From: a virus
DNA: 20,423 nt
IMG/VR virus record: IMGVR_UViG_3300008218_000075
Location: 1-20,423 of that record
Direction: 5' to 3' (one strand)
Part shown: piece by piece, positions 7,000-14,073 of the stretch
Layout of the letters: every line of letters starts with the position of its first letter
Numbering within the stretch: position 1 is the first letter of the stretch
Position numbers and translations under genes: made by a program
The notes under the pieces: generated by a model
What the model saw: only the letters and a program-made list of their open reading frames with translations
Database searches by the model: none
What the model was told of the DNA's origin: nothing

Positions 7000-8922
7000 C
7001 TACTTCGCATCCCCCCAGTTTTCTCCTATACCGACATCAACCCGTGACGGTATCTTCATATCCGTCACACAGTTCTCCATTAATAATTTAATACTTTCGA
7101 TCTGAGTGTCATCCTCAATGGAAAAGCACAACTCGTCATGAACCGTAAGCATTGGTATGTACCCACTTCCCATACAGTCCTGCATAGCTTTCTTGGTCTG
7201 GTCCGCACTGGAGGCTTGAATTAATCGGTTAAGTGCCTTAAACGTGAACGCGACCTGGTACTTATCAGGGTCATGGTCCCTCCAGTATTCCTGCCGCTCG
7301 GCTTCAGGTGTGGCAATTATATCACGCCATCTTTCTTCCAGCTTATCCACGTGGACAGGGGATATCTTGGCGCGGAACCCTTTATCTCTCATGGGAAATC
7401 TGCACTTGCGTCCCATCAGGGTGTGTAATTCTTTCTGAGAAGAAGCATGTTTCATTACAGTAGATGCCAATGTACGTATAAAAGGAACCTTCTCGTCGTA
7501 TTCGTCCCGTATTTCTCTGGCCTCTTCCATACTTAACTTGCCAAGCATGTTGCCTAGTTTGGCCAGCCCCATTCCATACATAATTCCCAGGTTAATGGTC
7601 TTAGCGCGACGCCTGTCGAGCCCAGCCATATCCGCAACCATCTGGTGGAAGTCAATATCATCCTGTTTGTATAGCTCCACAATTTCTTTAACCTTGGGAT
7701 GATCCTTCGTAGAAGGAGTGAGGGATGCATAATGCATCAACCATCTCGGTTCTTGGGCGCTGTAGTCGAAGCTCCCCCAGACGCATCCTTCTTCTGGTAA
7801 GAAGAGGCCCCGGACGAGTTGTTTAATTTCAGGATGTCGAGCGGGTACTTGCTGCAAATTTGGATGACTAGAGGAAAATCTGCCCGACACAGTCCCACCG
7901 TCATCCGAGCGCAACTGGTTAAACTCACAGTGGATGCGATCATCGTACTGATGATGAAGGATCGTATCCACAAAGGTGGTGTTCGCCTTGTTGTACTCCC
8001 GTATCTCCAGAATCTTCTTGGCAACCGGATGGCTATGGTCTTGTAAGAAGTTTTTAGTGAAACTAGGTGCTTGGGACTTGGCTGTTCTTTCATAGGTTAG
8101 ACCTAACTTGTCGAACACAGAAGCCATACTGGTCGCGGTCCACGGCTCAAGGTCCACTCCTGTTTCCTCTTTAACCTCTACAAGAAGCTTCCTCTCCTTG
8201 CCTTCCAGTATCTTTTTTGTCTTCTGTGCTTTCTCCAGGTCCACTCTAACCCCTCTTCTTCGCATCTCAAAGACAAGGGGAAGCAAAGACAACTCAAGAT
8301 CCAGGATAGGCAAGCAATTGTCTTTCTCTATTTCTTTGTATAGCACATGCCATAGTTCCAAAGTCAATCTGGCATCTGTCTCCGCATACAAAGCAACTCT
8401 CGATGCCGGAAGCTTCCACATTTCCGCTTTGGCATCTACCCCGTGTTGGGCTGCTGCACGTTTTAATTCCTCCTCCGCTTTTCGTTCTCCAAGGTATGAG
8501 GCTCCTAGCGCATTAAGGGAGTAACTGAAACGATTTTCGTCCAGTAAGGGAGCGGCCACCATGGTATCGAGTATCGGACCTTTAACCTTTATACCTTCAC
8601 TCAACAACCACCCCAGATCGTACTGTGCATTATGGAATACCACTGACATGCCATAATCCAACTGATCTTGCAGCCAACGGCACACCAGGTTTTTGGACAT
8701 GTTCCCCGGACCCCAGTGAGCAATCGGAAGATAAGCGTTCCACCCCTCCGTAGCGACTGCGATCCCAACCAACTTACCATCTTTACGCGGCCAGCCCGGT
8801 CCCAAATCCTTGAGGTTTGGGTCCTTGGTTTCTACGTCGATTGCGATAATTTTCTCGCCAGACAGGTCAGGAAGGTTCTCGGGAGGGGTCCATATTGATT
8901 CCTCAAATAGATCCTCGCGCAC
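7000..8922 (-). CDS. Family A DNA polymerase with 3'-5' exonuclease
   Basis: Replicative polymerase related to bacterial Pol I, with proofreading and polymerase domains and no 5' nuclease. Numbering from an ATG at 8958 (652 aa), exonuclease motifs are Asp41/Glu43 (AIDVETKD), Asp114 (HNAQYDLGW) and Tyr191/Asp195 (YAETDARL). Polymerase motif A is FDYSAQEPR with Asp398, motif B runs from Arg449 through Lys453 to Tyr461 (RAKTINLGIMYG), and motif C is VHDEL with Asp608. All catalytic residues are present. The residue matching E. coli Phe762 is Leu457. I prefer a GTG start at 8922, which overlaps the upstream TAG and puts the N-terminus at REDLFEESIWTPP, as in relatives I recall. The ATG at 8958 adds 12 residues and overlaps the upstream gene by 37 bases. 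It is the last gene of the leftward replication operon. Confidence 0.97.
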   Translation of the reverse strand: MREDLFEESIWTPPENLPDLSGEKIIAIDVETKDPNLKDLGPGWPRKDGKLVGIAVATEGWNAYLPIAHWGPGNMSKNLVCRWLQDQLDYGMSVVFHNAQYDLGWLLSEGIKVKGPILDTMVAAPLLDENRFSYSLNALGASYLGERKAEEELKRAAAQHGVDAKAEMWKLPASRVALYAETDARLTLELWHVLYKEIEKDNCLPILDLELSLLPLVFEMRRRGVRVDLEKAQKTKKILEGKERKLLVEVKEETGVDLEPWTATSMASVFDKLGLTYERTAKSQAPSFTKNFLQDHSHPVAKKILEIREYNKANTTFVDTILHHQYDDRIHCEFNQLRSDDGGTVSGRFSSSHPNLQQVPARHPEIKQLVRGLFLPEEGCVWGSFDYSAQEPRWLMHYASLTPSTKDHPKVKEIVELYKQDDIDFHQMVADMAGLDRRRAKTINLGIMYGMGLAKLGNMLGKLSMEEAREIRDEYDEKVPFIRTLASTVMKHASSQKELHTLMGRKCRFPMRDKGFRAKISPVHVDKLEERWRDIIATPEAERQEYWRDHDPDKYQVAFTFKALNRLIQASSADQTKKAMQDCMGSGYIPMLTVHDELCFSIEDDTQIESIKLLMENCVTDMKIPSRVDVGIGENWGDAK

Positions 8923-9209
8923 TAGTCTAGTCTCTCTTTCGCAGTAAGAGCCGCCCATAGTGCGGTGTATGCTGTCGCATCTTCACCATCATCCTTATTG
9001 TATTCTCCGCAATCATCCCGTGCTGCTTTTACAAGAGTCATGCAGAAGGCAACCTGTGAACTTTTAACAGGAACTCCCAAGTAAGCACTCCACAACTTCG
9101 CAATTCGACTGTGGAGTTCTGTATAATCCCCATGCTGAACGGCCCGTGATCCACTGACCAGCCGAAACGCCTCAATCAAGACTCTCTCTGGATGGGGGTG
9201 GTCTGGCAA
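8922..9209 (-). CDS. Small DUF6378-like phage protein
   Basis: The core (RVLIEAFRLVSGSRAVQHGD, then RIAKLWSAYLG and VAFCMTLVKAARD) matches from memory a widespread small phage family (DUF6378) with the pattern A-x-x-x-V-x-G-x-R-x-x-x-G-D and I-A-x-L-W-S-A-Y-L-G. Its biochemical role is not established. The frame is open upstream to an ATG at 9386, but that start would overlap the helicase gene by 169 bases with low-complexity sequence. I chose the TTG at 9209 (about 95 aa), 8 bases after the helicase stop. A TTG at 9179 with GAGAG about 5 bases upstream is an alternative (85 aa). The 3' end meets the polymerase start in a TAGTG overlap, so the three genes are translationally linked. Confidence 0.7.
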   Translation of the reverse strand: MPDHPHPERVLIEAFRLVSGSRAVQHGDYTELHSRIAKLWSAYLGVPVKSSQVAFCMTLVKAARDDCGEYNKDDGEDATAYTALWAALTAKERLD

Positions 9210-9217
9210 TTCTTTAT

Positions 9218-10750
9218 CTAAATCGAGTAGAATCTTTTGGACTCCACCAGGGGTTCCATCAGATGAAGATTCTGTTTTGTTCTTGTTACCCCCACGTAGA
9301 ACACTCGATGCTCTGTATTGGGGCGACGATGATATTCCTTGGACGCTGCAAAACTCAGATCTGGAATCACTAGTACGTTGTTGCATTCTCCCCCCTTCAT
9401 GGAATGAATTGTACTTACTTTGATACGAGGATTCTTAACATTATCCCCGCGTTTAAGAGCATTTAGAATATAGTGCTTACTATCGGTATCCACTTTCGTT
9501 AATTGCTCGTGCCATCGTCCAGATGGGGCAAGTAAACCCAACGTAGTTCTTGCATCTTCCATCTTAGTCAGACAATCCGGGAGTAAACCTAAAAGGTTTT
9601 TAGATCGTGGTCCAAAGGAATGTCTAAACCCTTTCTTACTCTCCATAAAGCTGTAAATATTTCTAATTTGTTCTGGTAATAACAAGGAACCTTTGCACCA
9701 AGACTCCCAATCCAGGATGGCTGTATACATTTTCAATGGAATACTAGGGGCGCCAAAACGACTGAATACCCAACCTTGCTCACGAAGCATGTTCGCATAG
9801 ATATTGGCGATCCGGTTGGTTCTCGCCATAATGCACCACTCCCCACTCTCAAGGGGAACTTCTTCCAGGTTTCGATGGTACGTAACAGATCCTGTTTCTC
9901 TTGTGGGGTACCAAATCTTTGGTTCCCTTCCCTCAATGCGACGTACTATATTTTGTGCTACTTCGTATACTTTTTGAGGAAGCCTGTACGACTGCGTTAA
10001 AACTTTTGTTTGGGAAGCGCAATTCTGAAAAGCTCTTACGTCTGCCCCTTGGAATCCCATGATGGCTTGGTCATCATCACCTGTAAAGATCTGGATACGA
10101 GGGGTCTGACGAAGAACAGAAATCATTTCCCATTGTAACGTGGATAGATCTTGTGCCTCGTCCACGAACAGCGCATCAATGTCTGGGGGGTCATTCTTCC
10201 TGACGAACAGCTCAATCATATCCGTAAAGTCAACTTTGCCTTTGGCCTTTTTAAAGTTAGTGTACGATCCCACAAGACGCTTTAGTTCGTTCCACCACAA
10301 ATCGTAATTGGAAGTGGATCTAAAGACTTCCTCAAGATCCATCTTTTTACTACGAGAAAGCTGGTACATTGAGAGATACTGATCACCCTGAGATACTCCT
10401 AGCGTATCAAAATCTGTTTCTACGTCCTTCTTGGCGTAGGCAGAAAAAGAGAGTCCCACTGCGCCCCCAATTTCTTTTAAATCTTGTGGTGATATCAGGT
10501 CTGACCGTTTAAAGCCGCCGGCATGGAAGGCCATCGAATGAAGGGTTTGAAAATAGGGTAACATGTCCTCTGTTACGCCCAAGTCCTTACAAACCCGTTC
10601 CCGGCTCTCGGATGCTGCTTTTCTGGTAAAGGAGACACAGGCAATTCTCTCAGGAGGGATCCCCTCCTCTAAAGCACCGCGTACCAGCTTTGAAATATTT
10701 TGAGTCTTGCCTGTGCCCGGTGGACCATAATATAATAATTCGTGTGTCAT
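9218..10750 (-). CDS. UvrD/Rep-type superfamily 1 DNA helicase
   Basis: A 510-aa ATP-dependent helicase, shorter than E. coli UvrD (720 aa) but with the full motif set: Walker A GPPGTGKT (9-16), motif Ia VSFTRKAA (39-46), Walker B/motif II DEAQD (197-201), motif III FTGDDDQAIMGFQGAD (222-237), motif IV region QSYRLP (253-258), motif V VSTIHSMKGGE (445-455) and motif VI FYVGVTRT (484-491). It probably unwinds DNA at the phage fork or during recombination. The start is ATG 10750 with AGAGAGG about 5 bases upstream, placed right after the queD stop. The truncated 2A/2B region suggests a compact phage version. It may serve as the main fork helicase, since no DnaB-type helicase is in this window; that is inference. 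Confidence 0.95.
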   Translation of the reverse strand: MTHELLYYGPPGTGKTQNISKLVRGALEEGIPPERIACVSFTRKAASESRERVCKDLGVTEDMLPYFQTLHSMAFHAGGFKRSDLISPQDLKEIGGAVGLSFSAYAKKDVETDFDTLGVSQGDQYLSMYQLSRSKKMDLEEVFRSTSNYDLWWNELKRLVGSYTNFKKAKGKVDFTDMIELFVRKNDPPDIDALFVDEAQDLSTLQWEMISVLRQTPRIQIFTGDDDQAIMGFQGADVRAFQNCASQTKVLTQSYRLPQKVYEVAQNIVRRIEGREPKIWYPTRETGSVTYHRNLEEVPLESGEWCIMARTNRIANIYANMLREQGWVFSRFGAPSIPLKMYTAILDWESWCKGSLLLPEQIRNIYSFMESKKGFRHSFGPRSKNLLGLLPDCLTKMEDARTTLGLLAPSGRWHEQLTKVDTDSKHYILNALKRGDNVKNPRIKVSTIHSMKGGECNNVLVIPDLSFAASKEYHRRPNTEHRVFYVGVTRTKQNLHLMEPLVESKRFYSI

Positions 10751-10761
10751 GTAACCTCTCT

Positions 10762-11142
10762 CTAAAACGGAATTTCCTTATCCTCAAAGTACACACAACC
10801 TTGGCCGCAAGTTCCTCTCCGAACTACCACTCGGTGAATACCCGGCAAATCATCGATGACTCTTTCCCAGATCCAACGGGTTATATTTTCAAGGGTTGGT
10901 TGTTCCAATCCCTCAATCGTATTTAGGTAGGTATGGTCTAGTTCTTTTTGAATTGGATCAAGAATCCGCTCTACATCAGCGAAATCCATAACCCACCCAG
11001 TGTCAGGATTGACTTCTCCCCGAAGGAACACTTCTACCCGAAATGAATGTCCATGAATATTGGCATAGGGGTGACCTGGGACGACATTCGCAGCCAATTG
11101 ATGGGCCGATTCAAATGTGAACTCTTTAAAGAGTTCGATCAT
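10762..11142 (-). CDS. queD: QueD-like 6-carboxytetrahydropterin synthase homologue with an SSB-like tail
   Basis: T-fold protein, 126 aa, homologous to QueD, which converts dihydroneopterin triphosphate to 6-carboxy-tetrahydropterin, the first dedicated step to 7-deazaguanines. Zinc ligands are His14 (FESAH) and His30/His32 (IHGHSF). LDHTYLN (Asp69, His70) matches the E. coli Asp70/His71 pair. Two expected residues differ: the catalytic Cys four positions before HGH is Tyr26, and the Glu before TC near the end is Gly110 (RRGTCGQGC). E. coli QueD ends soon after GCIY; here the chain runs on with FEDKEIPF, an SSB-like acidic tail. The start is ATG 11142, two bases after the queE stop with GGAG upstream; an ATG at 11190 would overlap queE. 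Family assignment is firm, whether it has normal QueD activity is not. Confidence 0.93.
   Translation of the reverse strand: MIELFKEFTFESAHQLAANVVPGHPYANIHGHSFRVEVFLRGEVNPDTGWVMDFADVERILDPIQKELDHTYLNTIEGLEQPTLENITRWIWERVIDDLPGIHRVVVRRGTCGQGCVYFEDKEIPF
10764..10786. repeat. 23-bp repeat, copy 1, at the 3' end of queD
   Basis: This stretch matches 12490-12512 at 22 of 23 positions (single T/C difference at the sixteenth base). On the minus strand it encodes the last seven residues of the QueD-like protein (EDKEIPF) and the first two bases of the stop codon. The flanking bases are unrelated, so the similarity is confined to the tail codons. Confidence 0.8.
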
Positions 11143-11144
11143 GT

Positions 11145-11783
11145 TTATTGTACTCCGATTACCTTGTGAGTCTGAATACTCAAACGCCAATTCGGATTTT
11201 TAAGGCAATAATCAATTGCCGAATCAGTGTTTCGAGCAAGATCAGGCCCATACGTGGGCTGCAAGTAGTGATAACTAAACGCAAGATCTTCATATTGTTC
11301 TGGCATACTACCCTCCTGCGGGTAGACCAGTTTCAGTTCGTCTCCGTGCCTAAGAATGAGATCAGCACGCGCTTTCGGGCTGACACAGATCCAATCAATA
11401 CCATCTGGAGCGGGCAAAGTTCCGTTAGTTTCAATAGCAATTTCAAACCCAAAGGAATGAAGGGCATCAATCAGTGGCTTGTCCAATTGCAGCAGCGGTT
11501 CCCCGCCGGTGCAGACTACAAAACGCGCGCCCTTCGCACAGCCAGGCCAAACATTATCTACCGCCGCCGCTAGTTCCATTGCACCGGAAAACTTCCCGCC
11601 ACCGGGTCCATCCGTGCCCACAAACTCGGTATCACAAAACTGACAAATTGCGGTAGTGCGATCCTTTTCAAGCCCACTCCATAAATTACAACCGGAAAAA
11701 CGACAAAATACGGCAGCTCTCCCAGCGTTAGTTCCTTCGCCTTGCAAGGTGTAAAATATTTCTTTTACGCTATAAACCATCAT
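11145..11783 (-). CDS. queE: QueE, 7-carboxy-7-deazaguanine synthase (radical SAM)
   Basis: A 212-aa radical SAM enzyme that converts 6-carboxytetrahydropterin to 7-carboxy-7-deazaguanine (CDG). The cysteine pattern is the QueE-specific C-x14-C-x2-C (Cys32, Cys47, Cys50) rather than the usual C-x3-C-x2-C, which separates QueE from other radical SAM proteins. Further QueE landmarks are YTLQGEGTNAGR (11-22), RFSGCNLW, TGGEPLLQ after residue 90, IETNGT and VSPKARAD. The length fits the family. It starts at the first of two ATGs at 11783, 27 bases after the dpdA stop, and its stop is 2 bases before the queD start. With dpdA and queD it forms the base-modification cassette inside the replication operon. 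Confidence 0.96.
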   Translation of the reverse strand: MMVYSVKEIFYTLQGEGTNAGRAAVFCRFSGCNLWSGLEKDRTTAICQFCDTEFVGTDGPGGGKFSGAMELAAAVDNVWPGCAKGARFVVCTGGEPLLQLDKPLIDALHSFGFEIAIETNGTLPAPDGIDWICVSPKARADLILRHGDELKLVYPQEGSMPEQYEDLAFSYHYLQPTYGPDLARNTDSAIDYCLKNPNWRLSIQTHKVIGVQ

Positions 11784-11810
11784 TCATCCCGTCCCGCCGG
11801 CCATCTCTCT

Positions 11811-12491
11811 TCATAAGATAAGTTCCTTTTGTGTTAAAGCCAGATTCCAATGAACTGGACATTGACTAGCATCTATTTGTCTCGCCATGTACTCAGCGGT
11901 GGTAGCTTTTTCATTGTGATGTAGGGCCACGTTTGCGCTATCAGCAGAAGCAAAGGGCCACTTCTTGCCACCCAATGCCAGCCCCCTCATCATATGAATC
12001 CACGGTAAGGGACCTCTCTTAGTCAACTCATTAAATGCTTCACTTATTCTTTGCTCCCAAAGCGTGGAACCCACCTCCCAATATTTGCCGCTTGACCCAA
12101 ACGCAATTTTTCCAAACCCCATATCAATAAGCTTAAACAAATGATCAAAGGATTCTGAGATATGCCAAACTGCCGCTGCACAATCCTTTCGATGGGGCCA
12201 CTGTTTTGCTAACTCCAGGTTTTTTTGTTCCCCCCCGTCGATGACATCAGGAACTACGGCCCAGTGAGGATGACCTAATCGTGGTTCTACCCACTTGTAG
12301 AATTTTTCCCACTCCACTGTCTTTCCTTTCGTAAAGAAACCAAACGCACCATTGTCCCACATCACACTTTGTCCGATATTCTGACAAACATCAGCGTCCC
12401 GATGGTCAGTGAAAGACACGCAAAAGTTTTTGCCGCCCATCGACCATAGTTCTCTTCGAGGTGTGATGGGGGTTCCATGATAGTGGATCAA
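11811..12491 (-). CDS. dpdA: DpdA-like DNA 7-deazaguanine transglycosylase
   Basis: A 226-aa protein I assign to the short phage DpdA group, TGT-like enzymes that swap guanine in DNA for a 7-deazaguanine. Features that fit are a TIM-barrel-like spread of short motifs: MWDNGAFGFF (44-53, Asp46), WAVVPDVIDGG (77-87, Asp82), VWHISES (108-114), IAFGSSG (129-135), IHMMRG (165-170) and FASADSANVA (180-189, Asp184). Aspartates in these motifs are candidates for catalysis, and the PDVID and SADS positions resemble those in TGT-like proteins. The immediate downstream queE and queD genes strongly support the call. The start is TTG at 12491, overlapping the primase TGA, with GAGGAAAT about 8 bases upstream as ribosome-binding site. 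That site lies within the codons for the primase tail. Assignment is from motif memory and context. Confidence 0.78.
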   Translation of the reverse strand: MIHYHGTPITPRRELWSMGGKNFCVSFTDHRDADVCQNIGQSVMWDNGAFGFFTKGKTVEWEKFYKWVEPRLGHPHWAVVPDVIDGGEQKNLELAKQWPHRKDCAAAVWHISESFDHLFKLIDMGFGKIAFGSSGKYWEVGSTLWEQRISEAFNELTKRGPLPWIHMMRGLALGGKKWPFASADSANVALHHNEKATTAEYMARQIDASQCPVHWNLALTQKELIL

Positions 12492-14020
12492 AACGGAATT
12501 TCCTCATCCTCATAAGTTATTTCCTGAAGTTCAATTTCCCCTTTTACAACTTCAGGTACAAACCACACACGGACTTCGCGCCAAATATCCTTATCGTCCT
12601 TAAAACGATATCTCTTGTTCCCCGTACCACCACTATTCATCTCCTTAACACGTTCCGTAATCTGTCCTCTGGTGTAGTGGACGAAACCACTCCGCTTTAA
12701 AAACTCCTGTAGCGCACTTAGTTTGAAATAGGTGTACCCTTCCTCTGTCCAAGGCTTGCCCGTAAGCAACTCTTCTGGAGCGTGAGCTCTGATACGGCTG
12801 GTACAAAACATTTCCATAAGCTCAATAAACTGACCCTTGTGTGTTAATTCTTCTGGCACTGGGATACGTGTCGCTGTATCCAACAAGTTGTCTACCAGGT
12901 CCCGCCAATCAGCTTCCTTCATCTTGGTCGGCATACGGTACATCTGTTCCATGCAAGCCCGTTGGAACTCCAGTTGCATCTGTAGCTGCTTTGTCGAAAG
13001 TTCCAACCTGGAACCATCCACGTCTACAAACCAGACCGGCGGTTCTGATTCCACTACGGTTAATCCGCCAAGCAAAGGAGTCGCCCCGTTGCTGTTGCCC
13101 ACTCCGTGCTTTCTCGTTCTGCACAAAGCCCGATTACAGTGACCATGCAAAGGTTCCATTTTGCACGTATAGTAGTAGTCCTTCTTGTCCAACTGGTTCT
13201 GGATCGTCACGATTTCTCGTGCGGCCACAGGGGGATTACAATACTTCTGGTTATGTTCTTCGAGCAAAGTTTTCCAATCATTAGGACTCGCCAGCCTGTA
13301 GTAGACACCAAGGTTAAGTAGCGTATTGTTACGTCCCCCTTCCGGTATCCCCGACACTGTTAATTGTTGTAAGCATGGCGGTCCATGTGGCAGCACAATC
13401 TCTTCCGTTCCTATGCTGCATTCCGCTAATTCCTTCGCACTTTGTCTAAGCGACTCCGCACGATCCAGGAAGTCCTCCAAGCTGAGTGACTCCCCATCTG
13501 GCGCGAGAGCATACCGCGTTGAGTACTTGCTGTTATGGTAGGGAAGATTAATGAAATTCCCGACATCTCCGCGCTCCACGATAACTTCTTCCTGCTTAGG
13601 GAAAATCTCGCAGTTGCCAAAGCCCAGTGCTGATGCAAACTCCGCGAGTTTGTCCCGCATGTCTGCTGCGGAAATAAATTCGGTAAGGAATAAGAATAAA
13701 TGTGCTCCCCCCGATTTACTACGACAAGTAATCAAGGGAAGCTTCATCCTCTCTACCTTCTTGTAGAGAGCAATAAGATCCAGATTGTAATCGTCAATGT
13801 CCAAAGCACCAAAGCGGCACTTGTTCTGTTCGTTAATGGGGATGGAACCAACACCGCGCTTACCGTCAAAGTGATCCTGGATCAGGTCAAACGTCAGTGG
13901 TTCACGGATAATCTCATACTTGGCTTGGGTTTTACCATGCCTGTGACGATTAAGAACTTGAGATTGACCGTGAGCTCCGTTGCAACCTAAAAATAGTTCT
14001 AGAAACCTCTGCGTACTCAT
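12488..14020 (-). CDS. Archaeo-eukaryotic-type primase (primase-polymerase) with Fe-S-like C-terminal region and SSB-like tail
   Basis: A 510-aa AEP-superfamily protein that would make primers, and possibly extend them. The catalytic acidic pair is in FGALDIDDY (Asp74, Asp76) and the nucleotide-binding motif in SKSGGAHLFLF (Ser103, His107). GNFINLPYH (154-162) is the third conserved block seen in TOTE-type AEPs. Downstream, GIPEGGRNNTLLNLGVYYR (224-242) and four cysteines (Cys216, Cys286, Cys295, Cys300) are spaced like a PriL/PriCT-type iron-sulfur module. A winged-helix-like region precedes the C-terminus, which ends EDEEIPF, the SSB C-terminal peptide signature. The start at ATG 14020 is only three bases after the U-tract of an intrinsic terminator and lacks a normal SD. 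The gene precedes dpdA, overlapping it by four bases. Confidence 0.92.
   Translation of the reverse strand: MSTQRFLELFLGCNGAHGQSQVLNRHRHGKTQAKYEIIREPLTFDLIQDHFDGKRGVGSIPINEQNKCRFGALDIDDYNLDLIALYKKVERMKLPLITCRSKSGGAHLFLFLTEFISAADMRDKLAEFASALGFGNCEIFPKQEEVIVERGDVGNFINLPYHNSKYSTRYALAPDGESLSLEDFLDRAESLRQSAKELAECSIGTEEIVLPHGPPCLQQLTVSGIPEGGRNNTLLNLGVYYRLASPNDWKTLLEEHNQKYCNPPVAAREIVTIQNQLDKKDYYYTCKMEPLHGHCNRALCRTRKHGVGNSNGATPLLGGLTVVESEPPVWFVDVDGSRLELSTKQLQMQLEFQRACMEQMYRMPTKMKEADWRDLVDNLLDTATRIPVPEELTHKGQFIELMEMFCTSRIRAHAPEELLTGKPWTEEGYTYFKLSALQEFLKRSGFVHYTRGQITERVKEMNSGGTGNKRYRFKDDKDIWREVRVWFVPEVVKGEIELQEITYEDEEIPF
12490..12512. repeat. 23-bp repeat, copy 2, at the 3' end of the primase gene
   Basis: Matches 10764-10786 at 22 of 23 positions. 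On the minus strand it encodes the primase tail EDEEIPF. It also contains the GAGGAAAT sequence that serves as probable ribosome-binding site for dpdA, whose TTG start overlaps the primase stop. This copy therefore has both coding and translational signals, which copy 1 does not need because the helicase has its own SD. Confidence 0.8.
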
Positions 14021-14023
14021 CAG

Positions 14024-14066
14024 AAAAAAATGCCCACCTGATCTTTCCTAAATGGGTCAGGTGGGC
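14024..14066 (-). terminator. Intrinsic terminator between the SSB-like gene and the primase
   Basis: Read on the minus strand, a perfect 10-bp stem (GCCCACCTGA pairing with TCAGGTGGGC) encloses a 15-base loop and is followed, after one A, by seven Ts. This is a textbook rho-independent terminator, sitting 8 bases after the SSB-like stop and ending 3 bases before the primase ATG. It would make primase, dpdA, queE, queD, helicase and polymerase depend on partial read-through, antitermination or a promoter hidden within the SSB gene. Confidence 0.85.
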
Positions 14067-14073
14067 TCCCCCC

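Noticed and set aside
8108-8524. A 138-codon plus-strand frame opposite the DNA polymerase
   Set aside because: Ser-rich shadow of conserved polymerase codons with no recognisable motif.
9210-9386. N-terminal extension of the DUF6378-like gene to an ATG at 9386
   Set aside because: The extension overlaps the conserved 3' end of the helicase by 169 bases and reads as low-complexity sequence; starts at 9209 or 9179 are more sensible.
11143-11190. Longer start for the QueD-like protein at 11190
   Set aside because: It would overlap queE by 46 bases, while the ATG at 11142 has a GGAG upstream and begins exactly where QueD proteins begin.
12837-13321. Several overlapping plus-strand frames opposite the primase, some with Cys and Pro clusters
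   Set aside because: The cysteines arise from the complement of primase codons; the frames overlap each other and lack ribosome-binding sites.
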